Part shown: positions 52,752-64,000 of the stretch, in pieces
Layout: every line of letters starts with the position of its first letter
Numbering within the stretch: position 1 is the first letter of the stretch
DNA from: Ignavibacteria bacterium
GTDB taxonomy: Bacteria; Bacteroidota; Ignavibacteria; Kapaibacteriales; Kapaibacteriaceae
Direction: 5' to 3'
NCBI GenBank assembly: GCA_016191145.1
Contig: JACPPD010000010.1
Location: 124,001-188,000, forward strand
Length of the DNA: 64,000 bases
Notes under the pieces: model-generated
Seen by the model: only the letters and a program-made list of their open reading frames with translations
What the model was told of the DNA's origin: nothing
Database searches by the model: none
Made by a program: the position numbers and the translations under genes

Positions 52752-54221
52752 CTACCTCGTGTAATAATTCGGCGATTCCTTGGTGATGATTACGTCGTGA
52801 GGATGAGATTCACGCAGCCCAGCAACCGTCATTCTCACAAACCGAACCTCGGTCTTCAACATTTTTATTGTTAGGCAGCCGCAATATCCCATGGCAGCAC
52901 GCAGACCTCCCACCATCTGGTAGATTGTGTCGCTAACCGATCCTTTAAATGGAACGCGTCCTTCGATACCTTCGGGGACAAATTTGGCGAGTTCTTCCTC
53001 GACATCCTGGAAATATCGGTCGGCACTTCCTTCACCCATCGCGCCAAGAGAGCCCATGCCTCTGTAAATTTTGTACACGCGTCCTTCAAGCTGAACCTTT
53101 TCACCGGGCGATTCTTCATGCCCTGCCAGCAACCCGCCGATCATGACGGTATCGGCGCCCGCAACCAATGCTTTGGAGATGTCGCCTGTTTGTTTGATGC
53201 CGCCATCGGCAACCACCGGGACGTTATGAGCTGCGGCGACTTCTGCCACATCCATGATAGCGGATATTTGCGGAATGCCAACGCCTGCAACTACGCGTGT
53301 AGTGCAAATGGAACCTGGCCCAATGCCCACCTTAACACCATCTACGCCAGCATCAATCATGGCACGTGCAGCTTCGCCTGTTCCAATATTGCCGCCAATA
53401 ACTTCAAGTGTTGGGAAGGTGGTTTTAACAATTTTTATAATGTCCAGCACTCCCTTTGAATGGCCATGCGCCGTATCGACAACAACCAGGTCGACGCCGG
53501 CTTCAACGAGCATCGTAACGCGGTCTATTGTACCGGGGGCGATACCAACTGCCGCTCCAGCAAGTAATCTTCCATGTTCATCTTTCGCAGAGCGCGGGTA
53601 TTTTTTCTTTTTCTGGATGTCCTTTACAGTCATCAGTCCCGCTAGTCTACCATCTGCATCAACTATTGGGAGTTTCTCGATACGGTGTTCCTGAAGGATC
53701 CGTTCAGCATCTTCGAGTGTAGTGCCAACCTTAGCTGTAACAAGCCTTTCGGCAGTCATAACCGAAGACACAAGCTCGTGCGCAACAGTTGCAAACCGCA
53801 TGTCTCTATTCGTCACGATTCCAACCAGACGATTGTCGTCATCAACAACGGGGAAGCCGCTGACCTTGTACTTTGTCATGAGGATGCGCGCATCGTCAAT
53901 CGTATTGTCGGCACGCAGAGTTATCGGCTTTCGAATCATTCCACTTTCGGAGCGCTTCACCTTGTCAACCTCTTCAGCTTGCCGTGCAGCCGTCATGTTC
54001 TTATGTATGATTCCAATGCCCCCTTCACGAGCAAGCGCAATAGACATCGCCGAATCTGTTACGGTATCCATTGCAGCGCTGACAATCGGAATATGCAGTG
54101 ACAACTTTTTTGTAAGCTGCGTCGAAGTATCGGTGTTTCTTGGGAGCACTTCCGAATAGCGCGGCACCAGAAGTACATCATCAAATGTGATGCCTTCACC
54201 GATGATTTTCTGGTCAATCAT
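52752..54221 (-). CDS. guaB: Inosine-5'-monophosphate dehydrogenase
   Basis: 489 residues. Oxidises IMP to XMP, the committed step to GMP. Barrel N-terminus [10 protein letters not shown]-type segment ([20 protein letters not shown]), two CBS domains (about 95-205) and the catalytic-Cys loop [27 protein letters not shown] and VPFKGSV form the later flap region. The start overlaps the atpC stop by 4 nt (ATGA), so guanine-nucleotide synthesis is translationally tied to ATP synthase subunits here. Confidence 0.96.
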   Translation of the reverse strand: MIDQKIIGEGITFDDVLLVPRYSEVLPRNTDTSTQLTKKLSLHIPIVSAAMDTVTDSAMSIALAREGGIGIIHKNMTAARQAEEVDKVKRSESGMIRKPITLRADNTIDDARILMTKYKVSGFPVVDDDNRLVGIVTNRDMRFATVAHELVSSVMTAERLVTAKVGTTLEDAERILQEHRIEKLPIVDADGRLAGLMTVKDIQKKKKYPRSAKDEHGRLLAGAAVGIAPGTIDRVTMLVEAGVDLVVVDTAHGHSKGVLDIIKIVKTTFPTLEVIGGNIGTGEAARAMIDAGVDGVKVGIGPGSICTTRVVAGVGIPQISAIMDVAEVAAAHNVPVVADGGIKQTGDISKALVAGADTVMIGGLLAGHEESPGEKVQLEGRVYKIYRGMGSLGAMGEGSADRYFQDVEEELAKFVPEGIEGRVPFKGSVSDTIYQMVGGLRAAMGYCGCLTIKMLKTEVRFVRMTVAGLRESHPHDVIITKESPNYYTR

Positions 54222-54652
54222 AATCTTGCTGTTGCAGTTTGGTGCAGTGAGGCAACTCTGTAGCGCGCTTCGGCCCAGTGCAGATCTCGAAGAGCGTTGT
54301 CTCTTGCTCCTCTTCCATGTGAAGCATTCCAGTGCTGACGTGCTTTTTCGACTTCTTGCCCCATCTCTTCGGAGTCGATTTCAGCAGCCGAAAGGATTTC
54401 TTGTACAACGATATTGACGTTGTTTTTCAGAACCTCGACAAACCCTTCTTTTACTGCATACAATGCGACGTCGTGATTTGGAAACACGAGTTTCAACGTT
54501 CCGATGTCCAATGAAGATATTATTGGAGCATGATTATAAAGAACTTGAAAGGGGCTTTTTGAGCCGGGCACTGTTACTGCAAGCGCAGTTCCTTCGAAGG
54601 CAATCCTTGCCGGTGTTACAATCGAGACGTGCAGGACGTGTTCTTCACTCAT
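54218..54652 (-). CDS. atpC: ATP synthase F1 epsilon subunit
   Basis: 144 residues. N-terminal beta-sandwich: LHVSIVTPARIAFEGTALAV, VPGSKSPFQVLYNHAPIISS, then YAVKEGFVEVLKNNVNIVVQ, as in bacterial epsilon; the C-terminal helical hairpin (about 90-140) is present. Three bp after atpD. Confidence 0.92.
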   Translation of the reverse strand: MSEEHVLHVSIVTPARIAFEGTALAVTVPGSKSPFQVLYNHAPIISSLDIGTLKLVFPNHDVALYAVKEGFVEVLKNNVNIVVQEILSAAEIDSEEMGQEVEKARQHWNASHGRGARDNALRDLHWAEARYRVASLHQTATARL

Positions 54653-54655
54653 ACA

Positions 54656-56261
<1,606 letters not shown>

Positions 56262-56332
56262 CCTGCCCAATTTCCGGGCAGCTCACTTCGTAATTTTGCA
56301 ATTGTATCCCCTCACTCTCGAGACACTAAACA

Positions 56333-57502
56333 ATGACTTACATCCTCGCATCTGCCCGCACGCCAATTGGTTCGCTATTGGGTTCGCTACAAGACTTGTC
56401 TGCTCCGCAGCTTGGAGCTGTTGCCATTAAAGCTGCCGTCGACCGTGCACACCTCGGCGCCGATGATATTGATGAAGTGATTATGGGTAATGTGCTGACT
56501 GGCGGAATAGGCCAGGCGCCTGCCCGTCAGGCGGCCATCTATGCGGGGTTGTCGAACCACACTGCCTGCATGACGATTAACAAAGTGTGCGGTTCTGGTT
56601 TGAAGTCTGTGATGCTTGCCGACCAGGCTATCAGGTGCGGCGATGCACGTATAGTTGTTGCCGGCGGACAGGAATCGATGACGAATGCTCCGCATGCTGT
56701 CCTTGATTCACGCAAGGGTATCAAGTTTGGTAACGCTAAGATGGTTGACCTTATGCAGTGGGATGGATTGTGGGATGTGTATAATCAGGTGCCGATGGGT
56801 GACGCGGCTGAATTGTGTGCGTCTGAATGCAACATTGGACGCGACCTGCAGGACGCATTCACCATTGATTCTTACAAGAGAGCACAGGCTGCCATTGCTG
56901 AGGGAAGATTTAAGGATGAAATTGCACCGGTAACCCTTAAAGGAAAGAAGGGCGATGTAATTGTAGATACAGACGAAGAACCGATGCGCGTACAGTTTGA
57001 AAAAATTGCGTCGTTAAAACCTGTATTCAAAAAAGATGGAACTGTAACGGCAGCGAATGCATCAACTATCAATGATGGAGCCGCTGCTCTTGTGCTTGCT
57101 TCGGAAGACGCAGTATCTGTGCGCAAGCTGACTCCGGTTGCGCGTATTGTTGCTCAGGCATCGTATGCACACGACCCGATGTGGTTTACAACAGCTCCGG
57201 TAGAAGCCATCAGTAGAGTACTAAAGAAATCCGGTTACTCGCTCGATGACATCGATCTGTTTGAAATCAACGAAGCATTTGCTGTTGTCGCCCTTGCTGC
57301 AGAACAGCAAGTTGGTATTCCTCACAACAAGGTTAATGTTAACGGCGGAGCTGTTGCACTCGGCCATCCAATTGGTGCATCAGGCGCACGCATCCTCACA
57401 ACACTGCTCCATGCTTTAAAGCACCGAGGGTTGAAGCGTGGGCTTGCTGTATTGTGCATTGGCGGCGGAGAGGCCAGTGCAGTTGTTGTGGAGCTTGTAT
57501 AG
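56333..57502 (+). CDS. Acetyl-CoA C-acetyltransferase (thiolase)
   Basis: 389 residues. Active-site Cys in [15 protein letters not shown] (about residue 86), conserved His in [18 protein letters not shown], and second Cys in [13 protein letters not shown]. Family II biosynthetic/degradative thiolase making acetoacetyl-CoA or cleaving 3-ketoacyl-CoA. With acyl-CoA dehydrogenase and CoA-transferase it suggests fatty- or short-chain-acid metabolism. Divergent from atpD across the repeat array. Confidence 0.94.
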   Translation: MTYILASARTPIGSLLGSLQDLSAPQLGAVAIKAAVDRAHLGADDIDEVIMGNVLTGGIGQAPARQAAIYAGLSNHTACMTINKVCGSGLKSVMLADQAIRCGDARIVVAGGQESMTNAPHAVLDSRKGIKFGNAKMVDLMQWDGLWDVYNQVPMGDAAELCASECNIGRDLQDAFTIDSYKRAQAAIAEGRFKDEIAPVTLKGKKGDVIVDTDEEPMRVQFEKIASLKPVFKKDGTVTAANASTINDGAAALVLASEDAVSVRKLTPVARIVAQASYAHDPMWFTTAPVEAISRVLKKSGYSLDDIDLFEINEAFAVVALAAEQQVGIPHNKVNVNGGAVALGHPIGASGARILTTLLHALKHRGLKRGLAVLCIGGGEASAVVVELV

Positions 57503-57634
57503 GCGAACCGCACACCGTCACGCAGATTAAGGCTGATGGCATTGCTCCCGAAATGGCAGATATCGTTAAATTCTTGTATGAACTAGAATTGAAGGGTAAA
57601 CGTTGGATGCATGTGGAACTGCTAAGCACCGTGA

Positions 57635-60600
57635 ATGAACTACTTCGATATGCCGAAGTCTCAGGATAGGAAGAAGGGCGAGAGATTATTTCGTCGGGCC
57701 GTTCGGATTGCGGGCCGATGGCTGTGGCGAATTGGGGGGACGTTTCTGATTCTATGCGCATTCTTTGTTATCATCTCTCAAACGGAATTTTTCAAACGGT
57801 GGCTAAGAAATACCATTGTTTATATTGTAAATAATGAGTTAGTTGGCAAGCTTACCATTGACGGTGCAAGAGTTGACATTTTCCACGGAATCGTAATTGA
57901 GCACCCACGTCTGTATGCAGACGGTACTCTTCTGTTCGAAGCGCAACAACTTTCAGTTGCCTACGATCTTGCTGCGCTCGCAAACCAAATGGGATCTGTC
58001 GGCGAAATTGTAATAACGAACCCGAAGGTCGACATCTTAAAATCGAAAGCAGGTGTATGGAACATCGATCGTGTCATTAAGCCGATTACCGATACATCCG
58101 AAACCGAACCACCAGATTTTACCATTGCTGTCCGATCTCTACGAATAGAGGATGGTTCGATTCTCGTGAACGACGGAACAACGCAGTGGAGTGATGGCAC
58201 TACGTTCGATCCACAGCATATTCATCTCGATAATGTTAACTGCAACATTTCTGTCCGTGCTTCCTTAAGAGCACGCGACTACGCTGTTGCTGTCAATGGA
58301 ATGTCGTTTACAGATAAGTTCGGCCCGGTTGATGTACATGACTTGAAATTGGTTGCCCGTGCATCGCCTGAAGGAGTCGACGTTCAGTCCATGCATCTCA
58401 GAGTTAACAAATCCGATATCTCCCTGCGGGCACGTATCGACGGTGTTGATATCACCAAAGGGTTCGAGGATTCACTGCTGAAGTCTCATCCAATTGTTGG
58501 ACACGTTGAGGCCGATAGTGTGTGGGGACCAGATGTGAAGTTCTTCTTCAATGACGTTGACATGTTGGGTTCATACGCCTTGAAGGCCGACGTGAAATTT
58601 GACGGCAACACTCTCGACGTCTCCCGCATGGATTTACATGCCGGAGACACAAGATTGTATGGACGTACTATTGTAAAAAACCTTAGCAACAACAAACAAT
58701 TGACGCTCGATGTGTCGTTGCGCGATTCAAAGGCGCGTTATGCAGACCTTCGTCGAAGGTTACGGTTCGTTGAAATCCCCGAACTTGATTTTCTTTCAAC
58801 CACAGATTTACGATACGTTTACATGAAGGGGGCTCCAACAGAGAAGCTATCGTTCGTGGTTGACGCAAGTGACAAGCCTGGAGATTTCCGCGGCGAGCTG
58901 ACGTTGGAGTTGAACAAAAGAAAGCTCGGATATCAAATGGATATGAAGGTGTTTAACGGTAATCTTTCCCAAATCACCGGAGATACGCTTCAGACAACAA
59001 ATCTCAATGGCAGAGTTATGATGGTTGGTAGCGGCACAACCCTGCAGGACGTGTTGGGAACATTTCAGATTGAACTCGACCGTTCGCGATTTTTTCGGCG
59101 GCCATTGCGAACCATGAGAGCCATTGTTAAGGCGGATGGCAAAGGAAAGATTACCCTTGATACGCTTTTTGCAGATGTTACACCATTCTCTGACGATACA
59201 ACGCTTGCCGATCCATTTCAGGAACTGAGTTCGCAACGCATAAGTTTATCAGCAGCCATCGATGTAGCGGATACGACAAGGCCATCTTATACGGCAACCA
59301 TCGGAGCAAATGGACTCGACTTGGCGTCACTCTTCGATGACTCAAGAATGCCTTCGAGATTATCGTGGCAGTTTAGTGTAGAAGGAACAGGAATTCAGCC
59401 CGATAGCATACAGGGCTGGCTAAGAGGCCGAGTCAACGAGCTAATGCTGTCAGACAGGTCAATGCTACCGTTCGATATCGAGCTGTCATCTCAGAGAAAA
59501 GGCTCGTACCGCAACGTTTCATTAAAGTCGGATTTTGCCACTGCTAGCATAACAGGTGAGTTTATCCCTTCAACCTTGATTGAAACGATTACGCTGTCTG
59601 CTAAATCCCTTGTAAACGTAATCAAGCACCGGATAAAAAATATTGTAACAATCGATAGCATCACTCCTGTGCAACCAGTGAATTTAAAACCAATTGATGC
59701 CGATGTTTCGATTCAGCTTTTTGATGTATCGCCCCTTAACATGTTTCTTGTCGATGTTGCCCTATCTGGATCAGCGACCCTATCTGGATCGGTTAGCGTA
59801 ACGCAGAATTTGGCATCGATTGTTTTGGATACGATTTACACTCAGACGGTTAACGTCGTTTCTGCCGACGTTGACATTTATTCGGATCCAATTTCGGCGA
59901 GTTTTGAAGTTAGCATCGACAATAATTCCATTGCACCAAAAGTTAGAAGACTGAAAGTATCCGGCACGTGCGATTCTACTGTTCGTGTTGGCCTCACACG
60001 TGTATTGCATCCCAGAGTTCTAATCGACGATCAGGATGGAGAGATTCAAATTGTTGCTTCGAGTTGGGTAGACGACATGGCGTTTACCGTTGGCGCCAAA
60101 GCCAATGTAATGGAAGACAAATTGCTGCTTGAACTGGATACTGCGTCGTTTGTCCTAGATACTGCACACAATCTTAATTGGGAATTATCTCATCCATCCG
60201 TTGTTTCAATTGCTTCTGGCGTGCTGCAATTCGATGGATTCAAGTTTGAAAGAAAAAGGTCAGAAACCATTACACTTTCGGGTTATGCTTCATCCGAAAA
60301 CTTCAGAGATTTTAACATCGAGGTTCAAGAGTTTTTCTTGCACGATGTTTCGCACTTTGTTAAGCTTTCCGAAGATCATCCTCTTCATTTGATAGGGGGC
60401 AAGGTCGACGATCTCGATGTAGTGATCAATGGATCCTGGACTGAGCCACTTGTCCTGCTAAAAATGAAGGCATCGCAGGTAACATACAATCTCTCGCTCA
60501 TCGGCAGCCTTACTTCGCAGCTAATGTATAGGCAGCGCGACGTTACGGGCTTTGTTGTGGTCCGCGACGAAGAACGCACGGAAAACGTAGAAGCTCTAAG

Positions 60601-62278
60601 GCTGGACATCAATGCTCTTCCGCTCGACCTGGCATTGACCAGGGTGGAGGAACGCTTTGTTCCGAATAAACCAATTGATATCAGCCTGACCGCAGATGAC
60701 CTCGCACTTGCCGTTGTAGAGCCATTTCTGCCGGCAATTGAGCATCTCAGGGGCAAGGTTGATGCATCAATAACTCTTACTGGAACATCGCCCGATGAAA
60801 TGCATCTCGGTGGCCAGGGTAGGTTTGAGAAAGCGCAATTCCGTGCCAGTTCCACCAACATGGAGTACTTCGCAAATGGTGTGCTGCATTTGGAGGAAGA
60901 GGATTTATTTCTGGATACTATTCGGATTTACAATAAAAGCAACGATATGCGAGGTGGAATGGCACAACTTGGCGGTGTGATCCACTTCGATGGATTCAGT
61001 GTTAAGAGCTTTGACTTTTCAATTATAACGCCTGGAAAGAATGGGGTTAAAATTATGAATCGGGCATCTCAAGTAAAGAGTCCCGATGTGTATGGGGATT
61101 TAATTATTGCTACAAATGACGGCGGTTTGCGTTTCTATGGTCCGCTCGATGCTCCTCGCCTTAGCGGTGAGGTTTTCGTCAACTATGCCGACCTCACATT
61201 GCCCAAGGAGAGATCTGCGGTAAAGGCGCGTCCGAATTTCGTTAAATATATCAGAAAAGTATCGGATACCATCCAGCGTGAAAATATTCTCGAATACTAC
61301 CCGCAGTTCAAGATTGAGTATGATACACTCTCGAAGGACACAACAAGAGCGCAAACGGAGACTGCAGTAAAGAAGGCCATTGTTATATCGACTCCATCGT
61401 TCGCCGATATCATTGATTACGATCTGAAAATATACTTGCGCGGCAGAGTGCTGATTAAAATGGTGCTCGGCACATTTGAGGTATTAATAGCCGATCTCGA
61501 ACAGGTTGATTACACAGTACCTCTGGAGTTCACTGGCATGTTTGCCAATAACAGCACTAACCTGCTTGGGAAAGTGCATGTAAAAGAGGGAGCATCTACC
61601 TATCAGTTTTACAAGCCATTTCGAACAGGCGGAACCCTCGACTTCAGTGCAGGTGGTCTTACAAATCCGACACTGGATCTTAAAGCTGTTTATGAAAATA
61701 GACGCTACAAACAAACCACGGGCAGCGACCAAGGCACTCCGGAAACCTATAAGGTGGAGCTAACTATTACCGGTACAAAACAATACCCAAGGTTGAGGTA
61801 CCGCTTGTGGCGGAACGAAAGAGAAGTTGTAGACGACTCCGCTCAGATTGCTGCGGATGCACTGTCGCTGATTCTATTCGGAAAAACCCAGGCAGAGCTT
61901 GTCTCATCCGGACAGGGGAGTATTGCCAATCAGGCTGCTGCGCTTTCAGCGGCGGCTTCGAGTTTTCTCGGTGATTTTGTAGGGGGCAGTGGCACGATAG
62001 TGCAGAGTGCGTCAGTCGATGTAGGCTCAAACCTGTCTACCTCTACGCTAACAGTAACAGGCCAGATTGTAAGTGATGTTAACTACCGAGTCACAAGTCA
62101 GGTGTCCGATTTTTCAGGCAACAGCACATTCACGCTTACTTTGCCCCTTAGCATCGTCAACGATAACAAGCTGATGCGACTATTACAATTAGATTTCTCG
62201 GCTTCGGTAAACAACTCGGGGAATATCACACGCCAGACGCGCCTCTGGGAAATCAAATTCGGCGCTCGTCTCCCCTAA
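57635..62278 (+). CDS. TamB/DUF490-domain translocation and assembly protein
   Basis: 1547 residues, the largest gene here. One N-terminal membrane helix (about 27-48, GGTFLILCAFFVII) is followed by a very long beta-helical region with AsmA-like start (VGKLTIDGARVDIFHGIVIE) and ends in the DUF490 domain (VKEGASTYQFYKPFRTGGTL, ADALSLILFGKTQAEL). The C-terminal residues GARLP follow an amphipathic beta-strand pattern. TamB-like proteins bridge inner and outer membranes in lipid transport or outer-membrane protein assembly. No tamA partner is visible nearby. ATG 57650 is an alternative start. Converges with acyl-CoA dehydrogenase, 3 bp apart. Confidence 0.88.
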   Translation: MNYFDMPKSQDRKKGERLFRRAVRIAGRWLWRIGGTFLILCAFFVIISQTEFFKRWLRNTIVYIVNNELVGKLTIDGARVDIFHGIVIEHPRLYADGTLLFEAQQLSVAYDLAALANQMGSVGEIVITNPKVDILKSKAGVWNIDRVIKPITDTSETEPPDFTIAVRSLRIEDGSILVNDGTTQWSDGTTFDPQHIHLDNVNCNISVRASLRARDYAVAVNGMSFTDKFGPVDVHDLKLVARASPEGVDVQSMHLRVNKSDISLRARIDGVDITKGFEDSLLKSHPIVGHVEADSVWGPDVKFFFNDVDMLGSYALKADVKFDGNTLDVSRMDLHAGDTRLYGRTIVKNLSNNKQLTLDVSLRDSKARYADLRRRLRFVEIPELDFLSTTDLRYVYMKGAPTEKLSFVVDASDKPGDFRGELTLELNKRKLGYQMDMKVFNGNLSQITGDTLQTTNLNGRVMMVGSGTTLQDVLGTFQIELDRSRFFRRPLRTMRAIVKADGKGKITLDTLFADVTPFSDDTTLADPFQELSSQRISLSAAIDVADTTRPSYTATIGANGLDLASLFDDSRMPSRLSWQFSVEGTGIQPDSIQGWLRGRVNELMLSDRSMLPFDIELSSQRKGSYRNVSLKSDFATASITGEFIPSTLIETITLSAKSLVNVIKHRIKNIVTIDSITPVQPVNLKPIDADVSIQLFDVSPLNMFLVDVALSGSATLSGSVSVTQNLASIVLDTIYTQTVNVVSADVDIYSDPISASFEVSIDNNSIAPKVRRLKVSGTCDSTVRVGLTRVLHPRVLIDDQDGEIQIVASSWVDDMAFTVGAKANVMEDKLLLELDTASFVLDTAHNLNWELSHPSVVSIASGVLQFDGFKFERKRSETITLSGYASSENFRDFNIEVQEFFLHDVSHFVKLSEDHPLHLIGGKVDDLDVVINGSWTEPLVLLKMKASQVTYNLSLIGSLTSQLMYRQRDVTGFVVVRDEERTENVEALRLDINALPLDLALTRVEERFVPNKPIDISLTADDLALAVVEPFLPAIEHLRGKVDASITLTGTSPDEMHLGGQGRFEKAQFRASSTNMEYFANGVLHLEEEDLFLDTIRIYNKSNDMRGGMAQLGGVIHFDGFSVKSFDFSIITPGKNGVKIMNRASQVKSPDVYGDLIIATNDGGLRFYGPLDAPRLSGEVFVNYADLTLPKERSAVKARPNFVKYIRKVSDTIQRENILEYYPQFKIEYDTLSKDTTRAQTETAVKKAIVISTPSFADIIDYDLKIYLRGRVLIKMVLGTFEVLIADLEQVDYTVPLEFTGMFANNSTNLLGKVHVKEGASTYQFYKPFRTGGTLDFSAGGLTNPTLDLKAVYENRRYKQTTGSDQGTPETYKVELTITGTKQYPRLRYRLWRNEREVVDDSAQIAADALSLILFGKTQAELVSSGQGSIANQAAALSAAASSFLGDFVGGSGTIVQSASVDVGSNLSTSTLTVTGQIVSDVNYRVTSQVSDFSGNSTFTLTLPLSIVNDNKLMRLLQLDFSASVNNSGNITRQTRLWEIKFGARLP

Positions 62279-62281
62279 TCC

Positions 62282-63436
62282 CTAGCTGCCGTTCTCTCTC
62301 AATAGCTCTCGTGCAATAACGATGTGTTGGATTTCACTCGTTCCTTCGTAGATCTCAGTGATTTTTGCATCGCGCAGGTATCGTTCAACGAGATATTCAC
62401 GGACATATCCATAGCCTCCATGCACCTGAATGGCTTCCAGGGCAACATGTACTGCTGTCTGCGATGCCATCAGTTTTGCCTGAGCAGCAGCTCTGATAAA
62501 ATTTTGCCCCTGATCCTTTTGAAATGCTGCAAAGTATACAAGCATCCGTGCAGCTTCAATCCGTGTGGACATATCGGCCAGTTTCAGTTGAATTGCCTGC
62601 AGGTCGCTGATTGGCTTGCCGAATGCCTTGCGCTGGGTTGAATACCTGAGGGCTGCCTCAAACGCACCCTTTGCAATGCCAAGCGCCTGCGATGCAATGC
62701 CTATGCGTCCGCCATTAAGTGTCTCCATTGCAAACTTGAAACCATGACCAACATCGCCCAACACCTGATCGTCCGGGACAAAGACATTTGTTAAACCTAT
62801 TGAACATGTGTCGCTCGATCTGATACCAAGTTTGTCTTCTTTCAATCCTGGTTCAAAGCCTTCTGCCTCTCGTGAAATGATAAAGCACGTGATACCGCGG
62901 TGTCCCAGCTCAGGATTTGTTTGTGCCATAACCAGATACCACGAAGCTGATGTGCCGTTGGTTATCCAATTCTTGGTGCCGTTCAGAATCCATCCTCCGT
63001 CGGCCCGAATTGCAGTTGTGTGCTGCTGCGTTGCATCACTGCCCGCCTCGGGTTCGGAAAGACAAAACGCTCCGTGCACAGAGCCCTGGGCCAGTGGCGT
63101 GAGAAATCTTGTTTTCTGATCGGGTGTGCCGTATTCTTCGATGCCCCAGGTAACTAAAGAATTATTTACCGACATAATGACTCCAACAGATGCATCGACT
63201 GCGCTGATTTCTTCCATCGCTATCACATAACTAAGCGTATCCAATCCCGATCCACCCCATTCGGGTGAAACCATCATTCCCATAAAGCCTAGCTCACCCA
63301 GCTTCTTAACGATGTCGGTTGGAAACGTTGCCGCCTTATCTCGTTCCACTGAGGAAGGAGCAATTTCGGTTTGTGCAAAATCGCGTGCAGTCTGACGTAT
63401 CAGTTCATGTGTCTCTGTGAATTCGAAGGAAAACAT
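62282..63436 (-). CDS. Acyl-CoA dehydrogenase
   Basis: 384 residues from ATG 63436 (MFSFEFTETHELIRQTARDF); the frame is open for 20 more residues upstream, which look unlike the family. FAD-binding segments: AFCLSEPEAGSD, WILNGTKNWITNG; substrate/FAD region RIGIASQALGIAKGAFE; the catalytic Glu is in ITEIYEGTSEIQHIVIAREL. Short-chain/butyryl-type by overall similarity. Should feed ETF and then the membrane Fe-S reductase at 48259. Confidence 0.94.
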   Translation of the reverse strand: MFSFEFTETHELIRQTARDFAQTEIAPSSVERDKAATFPTDIVKKLGELGFMGMMVSPEWGGSGLDTLSYVIAMEEISAVDASVGVIMSVNNSLVTWGIEEYGTPDQKTRFLTPLAQGSVHGAFCLSEPEAGSDATQQHTTAIRADGGWILNGTKNWITNGTSASWYLVMAQTNPELGHRGITCFIISREAEGFEPGLKEDKLGIRSSDTCSIGLTNVFVPDDQVLGDVGHGFKFAMETLNGGRIGIASQALGIAKGAFEAALRYSTQRKAFGKPISDLQAIQLKLADMSTRIEAARMLVYFAAFQKDQGQNFIRAAAQAKLMASQTAVHVALEAIQVHGGYGYVREYLVERYLRDAKITEIYEGTSEIQHIVIARELLRENGS

Positions 63437-63473
63437 GCAGTGTGTGTATTTCGATGATAATACCGTTATTGAA

Positions 63474-64000
63474 CTACAAATTAACGCCTTTTGCATTCAC
63501 GTCGAGGAGCGACCATATCGGCGTTAGCGTAGTTGAATCGTGAATCTGCTCTGCCCAATCGTTGCGTGCGAATAACCACACGTGTGTTGAAGCTTGCTTT
63601 TGTTGTACGCGATAGAGGCTGAACATAGCCTGAAATCGTTCTTCGCGAAGGAGCCCATGCGTCATAGTGTTAAAGTCTGGACTATCGAACACCAAATCAG
63701 CTATATAGTGAATGGCATCCGAATCGGACCTGGCGGTAAAACAATACAGAACTTCTGGCGGATACGCGTAGAATTCTGTTTTTTTAAATCCCCTGTGATT
63801 TCGTTTACCTACCTCGCCTTCTGATTTGGCGTGAGCAATTCGCGTGTTATTCAAGCCAAGCAAATCAGTCACCTCACCAGGATAGGCGTAAGATATTCCA
63901 CCAACTGTAAAGGAACCCAGATTTGGCAATTCATCTGCACTGAATTGCGATTTCAACAATGTTCCTTGCATTCTCCCTTCTGCGGCAAGGTCGAATTCGT
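63474..64000 (-). CDS. Unknown protein, N-terminus beyond window
   Basis: Stop at 63474; the frame stays open to base 64000, so the gene is probably truncated by the window. An ATG at 63971 would give 165 residues, but in-frame sequence upstream (EFDLAAEGR) looks coding. Visible parts: SFTVGGISYAYPGEVTDLLG, KSEGEVGKRNHRGFKKTEFY, a Trp/Phe-rich C-terminus WLFARNDWAEQIHD. I recognise no family, signal peptide or membrane helix. The order on the minus strand puts it 37 bp ahead of the acyl-CoA dehydrogenase gene. Confidence 0.55.
   Translation of the reverse strand, partial: EFDLAAEGRMQGTLLKSQFSADELPNLGSFTVGGISYAYPGEVTDLLGLNNTRIAHAKSEGEVGKRNHRGFKKTEFYAYPPEVLYCFTARSDSDAIHYIADLVFDSPDFNTMTHGLLREERFQAMFSLYRVQQKQASTHVWLFARNDWAEQIHDSTTLTPIWSLLDVNAKGVNL

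Noticed and set aside
57553-57669. Small frame of 38 codons ([18 protein letters not shown]...) between thiolase and the TamB-like gene
   Set aside because: Sequence looks protein-like, but it has no Shine-Dalgarno, overlaps the TamB-like start by 35 nt and has no recognised family; could become real if TamB starts at ATG 57650 and homologues exist.

Overview
The window reads like chromosomal core DNA from a menaquinone-using Gram-negative bacterium of the Bacteroidota/Chlorobiota (FCB) group, most plausibly an uncultured-type Kapaibacteria/Ignavibacteria relative. The lineage is an inference from gene content: an Omp28-like protein with an anchor-D domain and a type IX secretion C-terminal domain, a GWxTD-domain protein, DUF2279, DUF2851 and DUF3467 proteins, a short LID-less adenylate kinase, a split atpD-atpC pair, type 2 isopentenyl-diphosphate isomerase, NDH-2 and menaquinone genes. 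I saw no tRNA, rRNA, CRISPR array, transposase or phage gene. Coding density is very high, and neighbouring genes commonly overlap by 4 nt or sit less than 20 nt apart.

Layout. 1-1281 (-): a secreted beta-propeller protein cut by the window edge. 1362-4265 (+): menG-menA-pyrE-xth, each overlapping the next by 4 nt. 4309-20692 (-): a tightly packed run of 12 genes, in transcription order mauE-like, metF-like fusion, RDD protein, tryptophan 2,3-dioxygenase, comF, an NDH-2/aminopeptidase P fusion, phosphohexomutase, a 1013-residue degenerate restriction-modification-like protein, dprA, type 2 IPP isomerase, polyprenyl synthase, murD. 20757-23961: two small membrane proteins and a lipoprotein metalloprotease. 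24279-34356 (+): pyrF, DUF2851, SDR threonine dehydrogenase, YyaL-like protein, folD, rluA, adk, then two paralogous outer-membrane proteins. 34400-40295: envelope genes (DUF2279, RlpA, alpha/beta hydrolase, LolA-like, TPR lipoprotein, DUF3467). 40348-43003 (+): rpmH-rnpA-yidD-yidC. 43109-50304: T9SS-exported protein, GWxTD protein, CoA-transferase and a membrane Fe-S quinone reductase. 50337-56065 (-): glycosyltransferase, pepQ/P-like, guaB, atpC, atpD. 56333-64000: thiolase, a TamB-like giant, acyl-CoA dehydrogenase and a partial unknown gene.

How genes fit together. Menaquinone synthesis (MenG, MenA, polyprenyl synthase, IPP isomerase) feeds a respiratory chain to which NDH-2 and the HdrD/EMO-like Fe-S protein donate electrons. 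Acyl-CoA dehydrogenase, thiolase and CoA-transferase suggest oxidation of fatty or short-chain acids. DprA and ComF indicate capacity to take up and recombine DNA.

Most interesting points: (i) an intact 1013-residue relative of type IIG/N6-adenine methyltransferases that has lost its catalytic motifs yet keeps its DNA-recognition-like domain, next to dprA; (ii) the heptamer AGGGGGC, read 34 times, about four times random expectation and always inside genes, a candidate DNA uptake or other genome-address sequence; (iii) a MetH/MTHFR-type fusion whose homocysteine methyltransferase half has lost all zinc cysteines; (iv) NDH-2 fused through a membrane segment to a periplasmic-type aminopeptidase P; (v) an OmpA-family protein with a segment of 15 Cys and 8 His; (vi) tandem repeat arrays at 34357 and 56146 sharing an octamer, a DnaA-box-like cluster at 35272-35356, and a double-hairpin intergenic region at 24008-24105. 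All counts and alignments were made by eye.
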